Of a DNA stretch of 64,000 bases, positions 34,113 to 43,185 are shown piece after piece (within the stretch, counting starts at the first letter, position 1; every line of letters begins with the position of its first letter). The position numbers and the translations under genes were made by a program. The DNA is from Saprospiraceae bacterium (lineage in GTDB: Bacteria; Bacteroidota; Bacteroidia; Chitinophagales; Saprospiraceae), in assembly GCA_019638455.1 (NCBI GenBank), contig JAHBTU010000003.1:620001-684000 (forward strand). Reading direction: 5' to 3'. The notes under the pieces are model-generated. The model had not been told where the DNA came from. It did not search any database and was given only the letters and a program-made list of their open reading frames with translations.

Positions 34113-36737
34113 AGCGGGGGAAGCGTATATTTTATAGGCATACACACTGCTCCCATCGCCCACCACCAGCATTTGCCCTTGCTTTTGACCCGTGCCACTG
34201 ACCGCAAAAGGCGTGGTGCCGGCCAGCGGAAACTCGGGGTATGCCTGCCCGCTCGGAGCGAACAACCAAATCTGACGCTTGCCCCGATTCAAGGCCCCGA
34301 GGCGATGCTGCGGCACGGCGAACAAGGTGTCTTGCTCGGTGGGCAAGGTCGTCTGGAAAAGCGGGCGCAACGTGTTGCCCTCATAGCCGCTCGCCGAGAG
34401 CGTTTTTTCTTTCAACAAGGCATAGTCGTGGCGAGTGTCGCCGCCAAGAAGTGTGAAAACAAAGTGTGCATCCCCCTTGCCTCCCTTGCCGATTTGCATA
34501 TTGAAGGAGGTGCCGTCCAATTTGCACACGAACACTGTGCCCGCGCCATTGGCACAAACGATGCGCGGCGCTTTGGACGAGGCATCCGCCTGCGGGGGGC
34601 CAAAATCTTTGCCTTGAAACTGAACGGGCGGGAAGCGCTCCGCGCCGTTGCGCCCAAACACGAACAACCTGCCCGCTTGGTTGAGCGCCGCCAGATAATC
34701 TTTGTTGCCCTGCTGAAAATGCAGCACCGGATGCATCACCCGGCCGATGCCGCTTTGTGGGTTCCAGCCCGGCAAGGGTCGGCCAAATTGGTCGTACCCA
34801 TACAAGTTGCCGTTGGCGCAGGCGATGAAGTAGCTATACTTTGAGTTGTTGTCGAAGTCAACCGCCGTCACTCCGTTGGTGGCTGGCGAAAGCAGCTCAA
34901 GCGGGAATCCTTGCGCGTCGCGTCCCTTGTCGTCGAGCAGCCAAATTCGGTTGGCGGTATTGAAGAGAAAAAACAAAGAGCCGTTGCCCCAAAAATCAAT
35001 GCCTTGCACCGTGCCCAAAATCGGCTCCTCCATTTGTCGGCGCCACACCACTGCGCCGCTGGCGTTGAGGCGGTAGAGCTCGTGGCGCGAGTCCTGCATC
35101 ACGAGCGCCACGTCCTCACTGCCTTCCACGATGAAAGGTTGTGTGGCGGCGGGCGCGCCCAAGGGCGTTTTCCACAGCAGGCTCGCCTGCGTTTGGGTGG
35201 TGGCCAGCGGTTGAGTGGCCACATGGACTTGCAGGCGGCTATTCCCGTCGGGTTGCAAATTGAGGCCAACCCACCCGATTTTTGAGAGTGCCTGCACGTC
35301 GGCCGCCTGAAACGACTCGCGTTGCGGGTCGAAGATGTTTTTCAATAAAAGCGGTAGATAGGCTCCATTGAGCAGGACTTGGCCATTGTCCGTGCCAGCG
35401 GGTTTTTTCTGCTGGAGTTGCAAAAAATCCGTGTTGTTCGCCAGGGTTTGACTGACAATATGCTTGTCAATCCAGAGCTCGAGCGCGGGGCGAGTGGTCG
35501 CAAACACCACATAACGCCCAATCATCGCACCACAAGGATTGCGGAAATGGCTGTTTTCGCCCAGCAAAGGCGACAGCAGCGATTGGGTGGCAAACTCAAA
35601 CACCTCGAACGTTTGATAATCCTCCACGCGCAAAGCGCCTCTTTGTCGCGCATAGTCGCGCAGGCGCTCCAAGGCGCTTGCGCTGTCGCGGGTAGCCAAC
35701 ACAATGAATTGGTCTTCAAACATTCCCTGCGAAAAAGGCTCCGTGACCACCCATGCCGCCTCGCCGCCTATCCAAGGCAGCACAAAGCGGTCAAAATCGT
35801 CGCTGTTGCCTTTTTTGATTTGGTCAAAAAAGAGGCGCGGCCGGTCGAAATAAGCCTTTGCGAGCAGGGCGACATTGTCGGGAAGCACCGCGAAAATATC
35901 CTGCTCCGGCGTGGCCTTGCCCCACCAGCCCGCATTGCGCAAAGCGCCCCCTGTCTCGGCAAAAGCCGTCACCTCGCGGCCATTCCAAGCCAAGCCGAGC
36001 CACTCCACGTTTTTTGAAATCGTGCCGGGGACGTGTTCCCAACCTGCGGTCATGCTGTTCTCGTATTGTGCCCATATAGCAGATGGCCGGAAGAACAAAC
36101 GAAGCGGTGCGCCCACGCCAAATTCGTTCATGGCCTTGCGCCCTGCCCACCACGATTGTGATTTTTCCAATTGGCCCAGCGCGTCTTCCACCAAGTAGGA
36201 ATACCGCGAAAACAGCAATAGTGGTCCCGAAGCGGCCACCACCACTGGCTCGTTTTTGTTCAAATAGACGGTGTAGAGCGTGCGCCCGTGAAATACCGAG
36301 GGGAAAATCCGCTGGGTGATGCTGTTGGCTTCCAGCAGTTTTTTGAGGTTGATGTCCGTTTCCGTGTCCAGTATGAACAAACCGTGCAAACTATCAGCCC
36401 TGCCAAGCGTGAGTGCCAACAAGAGTTTTTTTCGGGAAAATGCCTCGTGTACGGCGGGTGCGTGTCCCAAAAGGCGCTCGGCAGCCGCGATGTCGTCCCA
36501 AGCGTTGCGGAACAAGGTGGTTTCCATGACATCTGTCCACACGGGAGCGTTCAGGCTCTTTTTCAATAAGTTGACTTTGGAAAGGCTGTTGAATTCCAAC
36601 ACGACGGCAGCCTGCGATGGCAAGGCTTGATGGGCGCTTTTTTTTCTTTCAAACAAAGATGCCACGATGGCCAGCACTGCCACCGCCAGCAGCGCGACAA
36701 GGGCTATTTGTTTTGTTCTGGAGGGTATGTTGTTCAT
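34098..36737 (-). CDS. Membrane-anchored envelope protein with C-terminal propeller-like domain
   Basis: The product is 879 aa from MNNIPSRTKQ, just ahead of one transmembrane helix (IALVALLAVAVLAIVASLF). An upstream ATG at 36755 was not used. The large N-terminal part (about 35-550) is exported and resembles DUF3352-type proteins in outline (VVLEFNSLSKVNLL, LVEDALGQLEKS). The C-terminal ~330 residues hold repeated beta-propeller-like strands (VVWRRQMEEPILGTVQGIDF, GNLYGYDQFGRPLPGWN, GRLFVFGRNG). These resemble PQQ or WD-type blades, but the family is not certain. No enzyme motif is seen. The stop codon falls inside a 17-bp duplication. Confidence 0.7.
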   Translation of the reverse strand: MNNIPSRTKQIALVALLAVAVLAIVASLFERKKSAHQALPSQAAVVLEFNSLSKVNLLKKSLNAPVWTDVMETTLFRNAWDDIAAAERLLGHAPAVHEAFSRKKLLLALTLGRADSLHGLFILDTETDINLKKLLEANSITQRIFPSVFHGRTLYTVYLNKNEPVVVAASGPLLLFSRYSYLVEDALGQLEKSQSWWAGRKAMNEFGVGAPLRLFFRPSAIWAQYENSMTAGWEHVPGTISKNVEWLGLAWNGREVTAFAETGGALRNAGWWGKATPEQDIFAVLPDNVALLAKAYFDRPRLFFDQIKKGNSDDFDRFVLPWIGGEAAWVVTEPFSQGMFEDQFIVLATRDSASALERLRDYARQRGALRVEDYQTFEVFEFATQSLLSPLLGENSHFRNPCGAMIGRYVVFATTRPALELWIDKHIVSQTLANNTDFLQLQQKKPAGTDNGQVLLNGAYLPLLLKNIFDPQRESFQAADVQALSKIGWVGLNLQPDGNSRLQVHVATQPLATTQTQASLLWKTPLGAPAATQPFIVEGSEDVALVMQDSRHELYRLNASGAVVWRRQMEEPILGTVQGIDFWGNGSLFFLFNTANRIWLLDDKGRDAQGFPLELLSPATNGVTAVDFDNNSKYSYFIACANGNLYGYDQFGRPLPGWNPQSGIGRVMHPVLHFQQGNKDYLAALNQAGRLFVFGRNGAERFPPVQFQGKDFGPPQADASSKAPRIVCANGAGTVFVCKLDGTSFNMQIGKGGKGDAHFVFTLLGGDTRHDYALLKEKTLSASGYEGNTLRPLFQTTLPTEQDTLFAVPQHRLGALNRGKRQIWLFAPSGQAYPEFPLAGTTPFAVSGTGQKQGQMLVVGDGSSVYAYKIYASPAGASR

Positions 36738-36760
36738 GGGGCAAAAATCAAACACTTTTT

Positions 36761-36930
36761 TAAAAACTTAGTCAGCCTCCAAGCGCAGAGGACAGAGTTT
36801 ACAGGCTTATTGTTTTTGACAGGATTTACATGATTTGCAGGGTTTTTGGCGGCGAATCTGCCTCATTAAACCTGCAAATCTTGTAAATCCTGTCAAAATT
36901 CAATGTCTGCTGTCTTGCCTAAGTTTTTAC
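36761..36930 (-). mobile_element. MITE-like element, copy C (inverted)
   Basis: The 170-bp element reads GTAAAAACTTAGGCAAGAC from its right end on the minus strand. It is the inverted and more diverged relative of copies A and B. It is flanked by exact 8-bp direct repeats CACTTTTT (36753-36760 and 36931-36938). It lies between two minus-strand genes, 16 bp upstream of the start at 36737 once the duplication is counted, so it supplies leader sequence for that gene. Confidence 0.85.
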
Positions 36931-36953
36931 CACTTTTTTTTAAAAATGATGCC

Positions 36954-39077
36954 TCACCACCGCATCCGCGCTTGCAATTTCCAGACCTCTCTTTGTCCGG
37001 TGATGTTGGATGATGTCACCCCTCGCACTTGATTGGTGCGCTCGTAGCGCCCTTCGAGGCGCAGCCAGTCGTTGACCCGCCAATGCAGGTTGAAATACAT
37101 CCGCGTGCCGCGTCCTGAAAAGGCGGGTATGGAAATGGCTGAAAAAAGGTCGTTTTCAAAGGCAAAAATCCGCGAGTTGAAATCTTCGGTGTCGAACATG
37201 GCGTAGCGCAGCGTTCCGTGCACTGGCGAGCCAACGGGGCGCACCACCGCCTCTTGATAGGCAAGAAAGCCCCAAGTGCGTGCGTATCCCTGCACTTGGT
37301 AGCCCGTCCATTCCACCCGGCTGCGCAATTCCACCGACGGACTCACCTTGCTGACGACGTGCAGGCGAAATCGGTCGCGCCGATTCTCGAGCAAGCCGCG
37401 CAGGTTGGGTTGTTCGGCCACGAACCCGTCTCGCTCTTTGGTCTCGCTCTGCCAAAGCGCATATACCGAGAAGGCGCGGCTTTTTGTCCAGAGCACCCGC
37501 GCCAAAAACTCTCGCCCTTGCGACGGCCCGCTCACGCCGAATCGCAGCCACGGGTGCCGCCACACATCCGCGTACAGGTTGATTTGCAAGCGCCGGATGT
37601 ATCGAATGTCGGCACCGATATACATTCCCTGCTCGTTGGCCACGTTGGAGGTTTCGGCAAAAGGATTGGCCCAGACAGATTGGTAGTCCTTTCCCAGATG
37701 ACGCTGCACGAGGCTGAGCGTGACGTGGCGGTCGGGCGAGAGCAACAGGCCGTTGATGGAAGCCAACCCGCCGTTGTCGCTGCGGGCGGTTTCGCCGAAC
37801 AAGAGCCAGTTGCGGCGGCGCCAGTTGTAGTCGAGGCTGAACCCCGCGAGTTGCTGGCCTCTGAACACAAACTGGTTGTAATAGGAAGTGGCGGGGTTGA
37901 AAGGTTTGTCGTAGTGGAGCCAAAGGCCGTTGGCCGTGATGTGGCCGTTTTTCCAGAGGTAAGCCGCTGAAAGGCCGCCCACCTGTTCCCGAATGGCTTT
38001 TTCATCGGCTATCTCGGCGGGAGTGCGGTGGAATCCCGAAGTTTGGATGGAGGTGAAAAGAATTTCGGGCGCGTCGAAGTCTGTGGTGTCGGACTGAATC
38101 TGGGCAATGTTGCCGTCGCGTCGCCGATTGGAGTAAAGTGCGGTGACTTCCACGTTTTTGCCAAGCGCCACCGTGGCCGCCGCGCCGCGAAAGAAATAGA
38201 TTTCCCCGAAGGCCGAATAGGCGTTGATTTTGCGACCGCCACGCATCACGGCGGTGGTCTCGGCAGATTTGCCGGGCGAAAAACCCGTCTGCAAGAGCAG
38301 CCCTTGGCCAAAACGGGCGGAGTAGTCGCCCAACGCGACGGCCCGAAAACGCTCGTTGAGGTTTTGGACAAAAAGATGGGCGCTATAAAAATCGAAGCCG
38401 TGTTTGTTGCTGCCGCTAAAAAACGCCTCGCCGGGGTCGTTCTCTGCCGTGAAGCCAAATCGCAGGCGGTTGTCGAACGTGTGGCGATAGCGCAGTGCCC
38501 AGCCATCCGGCCCGCCTTCCGCGTTGCGGGGGTAGTTTGGCGGCGACTGTCGCAGCCAGCGCATCAGAAATTCGTTGTTGCCTTCCACGAATCCCTTCAT
38601 GATGCGCACGTTGCGCGTGTCAAGTCCCGTGCTGACCCTCGCATACGTCAGGATGCGTCGAATGTCGGCCAAATCCCAACCGGGGATGGCTTGCAGCTCG
38701 TACTCGTTGAGCAGCGGCCCCAGCAGGTTGCGGTAGGCGATGAAGTTTTCCACTTGGAGGTCGTTGAGCAGGCGCAGTTCGAGCAGGTCGGCACGAGTGG
38801 CGCGGTTGAGGTCGAGCGGGCGCAGCCGGTAGTTTTCGAGATTTTCCAAAAATAGTTGGGCATCGGTTTCGGAGGCGAGTTCGTTGTCGCGGAAGAAATT
38901 TTCGAGCAATTCGCCCGTAGAGGGGTCTTCGGTTTGCGCGGCAATACAGGCGGGGAACAGGCAAGCCAGCCAGATGAGCCAAAGTCCCGTGAGAGGAAGG
39001 TGTGGCAGCGGCAGTCGGCGAGGGCGCGATTTTTTTGAAGAAAGGTTTTGTGTAAAAAAGGTGTTTGTTTGCATCAT
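36954..39077 (-). CDS. Helix-hairpin-helix plus outer-membrane barrel protein
   Basis: The product is 707 aa. Two adjacent ATGs (39077 and 39074) can start it; a signal peptide follows (LTGLWLIWLACLFPACIAAQ). Residues about 55-150 form ComEA-like helix-hairpin-helix repeats (LDLNRATRADLLELRLLND and YELQAIPGWDLADIRRIL). The rest is beta-rich with barrel features (ALRYRHTFDNRLRFGFTAEND, YFNLHWRVNDWLRLEGRYE) and ends in MRW. Helix-hairpin-helix normally binds DNA, but this fusion is a recurrent exported type in Bacteroidota whose role is not known. A DNA-uptake link would be speculative. Confidence 0.85.
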   Translation of the reverse strand: MMQTNTFFTQNLSSKKSRPRRLPLPHLPLTGLWLIWLACLFPACIAAQTEDPSTGELLENFFRDNELASETDAQLFLENLENYRLRPLDLNRATRADLLELRLLNDLQVENFIAYRNLLGPLLNEYELQAIPGWDLADIRRILTYARVSTGLDTRNVRIMKGFVEGNNEFLMRWLRQSPPNYPRNAEGGPDGWALRYRHTFDNRLRFGFTAENDPGEAFFSGSNKHGFDFYSAHLFVQNLNERFRAVALGDYSARFGQGLLLQTGFSPGKSAETTAVMRGGRKINAYSAFGEIYFFRGAAATVALGKNVEVTALYSNRRRDGNIAQIQSDTTDFDAPEILFTSIQTSGFHRTPAEIADEKAIREQVGGLSAAYLWKNGHITANGLWLHYDKPFNPATSYYNQFVFRGQQLAGFSLDYNWRRRNWLLFGETARSDNGGLASINGLLLSPDRHVTLSLVQRHLGKDYQSVWANPFAETSNVANEQGMYIGADIRYIRRLQINLYADVWRHPWLRFGVSGPSQGREFLARVLWTKSRAFSVYALWQSETKERDGFVAEQPNLRGLLENRRDRFRLHVVSKVSPSVELRSRVEWTGYQVQGYARTWGFLAYQEAVVRPVGSPVHGTLRYAMFDTEDFNSRIFAFENDLFSAISIPAFSGRGTRMYFNLHWRVNDWLRLEGRYERTNQVRGVTSSNITGQREVWKLQARMRW

Positions 39078-39236
39078 TCAGCGGTTTTGCCAAGCGGCTG
39101 ATTTTGGCCGAACAATGATAGGGCGAAATCGCCGTTTATTCAGCTCCGAAAATTTGCGCCTCATTCATTCTGACTTTAACAATCGCCGTTCTACTTTTGC
39201 ACGTCATTTTTTTTAACCAACAAAACGATTCTTGAC

Positions 39237-39470
39237 ATGAAAAAAACAATTCTGGGAATCTTCGCCGGGGCCGCACTCACCCTCTCCATGGCTTCCTGTG
39301 GCGAAAAGCTGCTTACACAAGAACAATTCGATGCCGAGGTGGCCAAAAAATTTGAGGCTGGCCGCGCCGCCGTCGAGAGCGAGATGACCGCCAAGTGCGA
39401 TGCCGAGTTTGAAAACCGCGTTCAGGAGCGCGTGCGCCAACTCGATGTGCAGTCCGGCCAAGTGCAGTGA
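39237..39470 (+). CDS. Small lipoprotein, first of a pair
   Basis: The product is 77 aa with lipoprotein signal MKKTILGIFAGAALTLSMASC. The mature part is a short, highly charged helix (FDAEVAKKFEAGRAAVESEM, then KCDAEFENRVQERVRQL) likely to form a coiled coil. It is followed 60 bp later by a second small exported protein with similar helical composition (39531). No known family. The gene pair ends at a strong terminator. Confidence 0.75.
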   Translation: MKKTILGIFAGAALTLSMASCGEKLLTQEQFDAEVAKKFEAGRAAVESEMTAKCDAEFENRVQERVRQLDVQSGQVQ

Positions 39471-39530
39471 TGCCGCTCGTTCTGCTCACTCAACGTTCAC
39501 TTCAAACCTTCACTGAAAAAATTCTCAACG

Positions 39531-39983
39531 ATGAATAAAAAATTGCTCACTCTCGGCGTAGCGGTGCTCGCCGTCGCATTCTTGGTCTTTTCCTCGTTCA
39601 AAAAGACCCGCGAACAACAAATGGCCGAAATTGACCAAATGGTCACGATGAAATTGGACGAACTGCGCGCACAAAAAGATGCTGAATGCACTGAGCGCGT
39701 GAACGCGGAGGCTGACCGCCGCTTCCAAGCCGTGTTGGCGGAACGCGCGGCTGCCACCAAGCCCGGCCAAAAACAACCGTCGAAGCCAAAGCCCGGTAGC
39801 GGTGGCAAAGGCCCATCCGTTGACCCGCTTCCGCAGCCATCTCCGAGCGACCCGCAGAAAGAACGCCCGGGTGCTGCTGGAAATCCAACTCCAGAACAAC
39901 AAAAGGAGCGCCCAGGTGCGGCGAAACCCGGTGATGTAGAGCAGCAAAAGAAACGCCCCGGCGCTGCTGGAGGTGGCAACTAA
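39531..39983 (+). CDS. Small exported protein with KERPGAA repeats
   Basis: The product is 150 aa with an N-terminal hydrophobic signal or anchor (LLTLGVAVLAVAFLVFSSF). A charged helix follows (QQMAEIDQMVTMKLDELRAQ, AECTERVNAEADRRFQAVL) that resembles the helix of the preceding gene. The C-terminal half is Pro, Gly and Lys rich and holds three copies of a K-[EK]-RPGAA motif (KERPGAAGN, KERPGAAKP, KKRPGAAGG). Such tails can bind cell wall or nucleic acid, but this is a guess. Together with 39237 it forms a small operon ending at the 40006 terminator. Confidence 0.72.
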   Translation: MNKKLLTLGVAVLAVAFLVFSSFKKTREQQMAEIDQMVTMKLDELRAQKDAECTERVNAEADRRFQAVLAERAAATKPGQKQPSKPKPGSGGKGPSVDPLPQPSPSDPQKERPGAAGNPTPEQQKERPGAAKPGDVEQQKKRPGAAGGGN

Positions 39984-40005
39984 TTTAAGATAACTTGAAA
40001 AAGCA

Positions 40006-40038
40006 AAAAGGCCGACGGGATATTCCCGTCGGCCTTTT
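40006..40038. terminator. Bidirectional rho-independent terminator
   Basis: AAAAGGCCGACGGGA pairs perfectly with TCCCGTCGGCCTTTT around TAT, giving a 15-bp stem that ends in A and T tracts. It lies between the convergent genes ending at 39983 (plus) and 40062 (minus), so it can end both. Confidence 0.93.
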
Positions 40039-40061
40039 CATTTAAAATTTTTCAAAAACAA

Positions 40062-40565
40062 TCACTTCGTGATGTTAAACGTGCAAGTTTCGGAAGTGCC
40101 GTCGGTGTATGTAACCGTATATGTAGCACTAATTGCGTTGCCAGTCAAAGTACCGCTGCCAGTGAATCTGCGCTGCGCAGGGTCTACAAAATTGTTGAGT
40201 TCAAAGGCGTTTGCAGTGCCGGAGACTACTTTGATGTCTGCGTCCACATAGGAGCCGAAACCGCCAAAATTGGTGATGCGAATCCGTCTTTCGCTGATGC
40301 GTGTAATATTGACAGGCTGAGTCAACGCTCCACCACAACCATCGGTACCTGTATAGCTACCGAGGAATTTGGTTGCCCATTCGACGTCGCATTGGCTGGA
40401 AGCTCCCAGTTCATATCCCGGGTCGCAGTCGCAAGTGCCTTCGATGCAAATGCCATTGGCACCGCATTCAACATCTTTGCAGGGGTCGGATTCACCACAA
40501 GCAGGCATAAAGAGCAGGAAAGCGCCCATCACGAGGGCTGGAAGGAGAAACAGTTTTTTGCTCAT
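40062..40565 (-). CDS. EGF-like domain lipoprotein
   Basis: The product is 167 aa with lipoprotein signal and lipobox MPAC (Cys23). Right after it is an EGF-like module: six Cys in CKDVECGANGICIEGTCDC, then the CDPGYELG ending of the fold. The remaining ~110 residues form a beta-rich domain (FLGSYTGTDGCGG, RIRITNFGGFGSYVDADI, SGTLTGNAISATYTVTY). This arrangement is a recurring short surface lipoprotein in Bacteroidota without known function. It is transcribed toward the paired small proteins at 39237-39983. Confidence 0.82.
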   Translation of the reverse strand: MSKKLFLLPALVMGAFLLFMPACGESDPCKDVECGANGICIEGTCDCDPGYELGASSQCDVEWATKFLGSYTGTDGCGGALTQPVNITRISERRIRITNFGGFGSYVDADIKVVSGTANAFELNNFVDPAQRRFTGSGTLTGNAISATYTVTYTDGTSETCTFNITK

Positions 40566-40680
40566 GTTCTGAAAATTTTTGAGAGTGATAGTAGAAAGTT
40601 TTGTTTAAAAAATCGTGCAAATGTAAAAAGAAACTGCGAACACCAAATCATTTGGACATTTCTTGCGCAAATGTCCCCGG

Positions 40681-42333
40681 CTAATGCACTGTCAGTCTGC
40701 CTGTTACCCCCTTTCCATCTGCTCCGGTGGCTCTTATGAGCGCCATGCCAACAGGTGCCTGAACAGGGCAGGGCAGGCTTAGGGATGGCTGCCCGAGTCG
40801 CTCTTTCAAGCGCAATAACGTCGCGCCTCTTCCATCAAGTATTTCCACGCTTATTTCCTGACCGACGAAATCAACGGGGAAAATCATCTCGATTGGCTGG
40901 CCTGGAAGCACCGGATTGGGCATGAGGCGCAGCGGGCGGGCGACTTGCGGATTCCACGCGCTGGACGGCTCCAAGGTTGCGCAGGCGGTTTGCGAGCATC
41001 CTTTGGCATCGGCAACGGTGACGCAGTAAGTGCCGGGCGCGAGGTCGCCGACGACGGGGGTGGTAGAGCCGTTGTCCCACAAAATATCGTAGGGTGCCAT
41101 GCCTCCACTGATGAGCAGCGCGATGGAACCTTCCGAGGCGTTGAGGTCGGTTTCGATGGTGGGTTTGGGCGACACGCTGAGGCTCAGATGCACCACTGTG
41201 TCGCAATTGGGAAATCCGTCCAGTTGAATGGTGTAATTGCCCGGCTGCGAAAAACTCATGCCTGCTATAGAGTATGCCTCGCCTTCGCAGACCTCTGCCG
41301 TTTGGTATGATTCCACCACGGGCGGTGGCGCGATTTCCACGAGATATTCCGACTCGCAATGGTTGGCATCTGTGAGGAGCAGGCCGTATTCGCCACTTTG
41401 GGGGAATGTGGCGGATGACAACTGCTCTCCGTTTTCCCACATATAGTAATATGGAGTGGTGCCGCCCGATGCCTCGGCTGTGGCAAGGCCGGGCGAGCCG
41501 TCGCAGCCGAGCGCCGTGAGGGTGAATGACGCGCTCAGGGGGGCTGCTGGCTGCGCTATTTCGATGGTGTCGCTTTCCGAGTGGCCGCTTGCGCCTGTCA
41601 CCGTGACCGAATAGGTGCCAGCGAGCAATTTGTTCAGAATGGGGAAATTGATGCCCCCGTTGCTCCAATGGTAAAAAAGCCCGTTCGGGTCGCCATAGAC
41701 CGTCACGCCGGCCACGCCCGTGCTGTCGCCGTGACATTTCACGTCCACGATTTTTGTGGTGGCTACCACGAAGGGCGGGGCGCTGTCGCCGCCGTATTCG
41801 AAGATGAAATGGTAGTTGAGGCCATTGTTGTTTTGCACGAAAGTGCCTTCCGGGATGAAGTCGTCGCCGATGGTGTCTATTTCCGCAAAAAAATATATTT
41901 CCAGAACATAGCGTCTGCCCTCGGTCAGCCCATCTGTCAGGCTCGTGCTGGTGTCAACGCTGCGATAGCGAGTGGTGTAAGGCCCCACCAACGTGTTGTA
42001 ATTTTCCTGCAAATCGAGGCTGTGCCACGCGCCGCCGGGAAAGCCGTGCTCATACACGCGGTATCGGAGCGCCACGCTGGTCACGTTGTTTTCGCAACTT
42101 TCCCAAGTGGCGGCTTGGGCGCGCGCGATTTCGAGCGACTGGAGATTGCCCAATGTGAAGCCGTTGAAGCCTAGCACGCCGGGACAGGGGGCCACCGCAA
42201 AACTGTCCTGTGTGCCGTTGATTTTTAGTGAAATGCTGGTGGAACAGTCGCCCACGAAATTGTAGCCGCAGGCAGAGATGGGTTCTTTTGCGCAAAAAAG
42301 CAAAAAGACCAAGGCGGAGCAAAAGCGAAGCAT
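40681..42333 (-). CDS. SprB-repeat secreted protein with T9SS sorting domain
   Basis: The product is 550 aa from MLRFCSALVFLLFC, a signal peptide; an upstream ATG at 42378 was not used. The N-terminal ~180 residues form a beta-rich domain. SprB-type repeats follow (LFYHWSNGGINFPI, LLAGTYSVTVTGASG, PYYYMWENGEQLSS, PYDILWDNGSTTPVVGDL). The C-terminal ~85 residues (RPLRLMPNPVLPGQPIEM, GRGATLLRL) look like a T9SS type A sorting domain. It is a small relative of the giant gene at the left edge and probably surface displayed. Its partner is unknown. Confidence 0.85.
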   Translation of the reverse strand: MLRFCSALVFLLFCAKEPISACGYNFVGDCSTSISLKINGTQDSFAVAPCPGVLGFNGFTLGNLQSLEIARAQAATWESCENNVTSVALRYRVYEHGFPGGAWHSLDLQENYNTLVGPYTTRYRSVDTSTSLTDGLTEGRRYVLEIYFFAEIDTIGDDFIPEGTFVQNNNGLNYHFIFEYGGDSAPPFVVATTKIVDVKCHGDSTGVAGVTVYGDPNGLFYHWSNGGINFPILNKLLAGTYSVTVTGASGHSESDTIEIAQPAAPLSASFTLTALGCDGSPGLATAEASGGTTPYYYMWENGEQLSSATFPQSGEYGLLLTDANHCESEYLVEIAPPPVVESYQTAEVCEGEAYSIAGMSFSQPGNYTIQLDGFPNCDTVVHLSLSVSPKPTIETDLNASEGSIALLISGGMAPYDILWDNGSTTPVVGDLAPGTYCVTVADAKGCSQTACATLEPSSAWNPQVARPLRLMPNPVLPGQPIEMIFPVDFVGQEISVEILDGRGATLLRLKERLGQPSLSLPCPVQAPVGMALIRATGADGKGVTGRLTVH

Positions 42334-42486
42334 GGAATAAATGCAGTTTGGTATTGGAACAGAAAAAACATCAAGCAAATGTAGCCGAACAGCGCGGGCA
42401 TTTTTTTCAAAAAAACGAGTTTTGCCGGGTAGCGGCTGTTTTCATACCTTTCGACCCGCCAACGCTTCTCCTCGAACCATCGCACC

Positions 42487-43137
42487 ATGGAATACCACAA
42501 GTTGACCGTCTCAAAAACCGCCCATTATTGTATGCTCGGCCAGCCGGGCATGCACGTTCGGCAAATGTGGCTCGTGTGTCACGGCTACGCGCAATTGGCC
42601 CCAGAGTTTTTGGAAAATTTCAAATTGCTCGACGATGGCCACACGCTTGTGCTTGCGCCCGAAGGCATGAACCATTTTTACAAAAAAGGCTTTGCGGGCC
42701 CGGTCGGTTCCAATTGGATGACCAAACACCACCGCGAAGACCAAATCGCCGATTATTCGCTGTACCTACAGACGCTCTACACCCACTACGTCGAACAGAT
42801 TCCTTACGACGCTCGCATCGTCTTGCTTGGTTTCTCGCAAGGCACGGCCACTGCCTGCCGGTGGGCGCTGCGCCATCACCCGCATTTTCACGACCTCGTG
42901 CTTTGGGCGGGCCTCCCGCCCGAAGACTTGGACTATGCCGCGCACCGCAACTATTTGTCCGACAAGAACCTCTACCTCCTCTATGGCACTAGCGACCCTT
43001 TCCTGACGCCAGACCGATTGAGCATGCTGCAAGAAATAGAGGACAGAAACGGGGTGGATTTTGAGGAAAAACCTTTTGACGGCGGACACGAAATTCCTTC
43101 ACAAGCACTTCGACAATTGCTCCTCAATTTGAACTAA
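42487..43137 (+). CDS. Alpha/beta hydrolase, phospholipase/carboxylesterase type
   Basis: The product is 216 aa without a signal peptide, so cytoplasmic. It shows the oxyanion strand WLVCHGYAQLAPEF, nucleophile elbow GFSQGTA (Ser predicted), LLYGTSDPFLTP with the acidic residue, and GGHEIP with the catalytic His. This fits small carboxylesterases that cleave short acyl esters or thioesters of lipids and proteins. It starts 154 bp after the divergent SprB-repeat gene and lies 48 bp before the YfhO gene on the same strand. Confidence 0.88.
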   Translation: MEYHKLTVSKTAHYCMLGQPGMHVRQMWLVCHGYAQLAPEFLENFKLLDDGHTLVLAPEGMNHFYKKGFAGPVGSNWMTKHHREDQIADYSLYLQTLYTHYVEQIPYDARIVLLGFSQGTATACRWALRHHPHFHDLVLWAGLPPEDLDYAAHRNYLSDKNLYLLYGTSDPFLTPDRLSMLQEIEDRNGVDFEEKPFDGGHEIPSQALRQLLLNLN

Positions 43138-43185
43138 GGAACATTTCAATACCTTCGCCGCGCAGTAAATCAACATTCAAATCAC

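Noticed and set aside
36752..36938. Copy C as a plain terminator of the helix-hairpin-helix or envelope gene
   Set aside because: It is upstream of both minus-strand genes' relevant ends: 5' of the helix-hairpin-helix stop region only in the sense of the downstream side of the 36737 start. The 8-bp duplication fits insertion better than a terminator.
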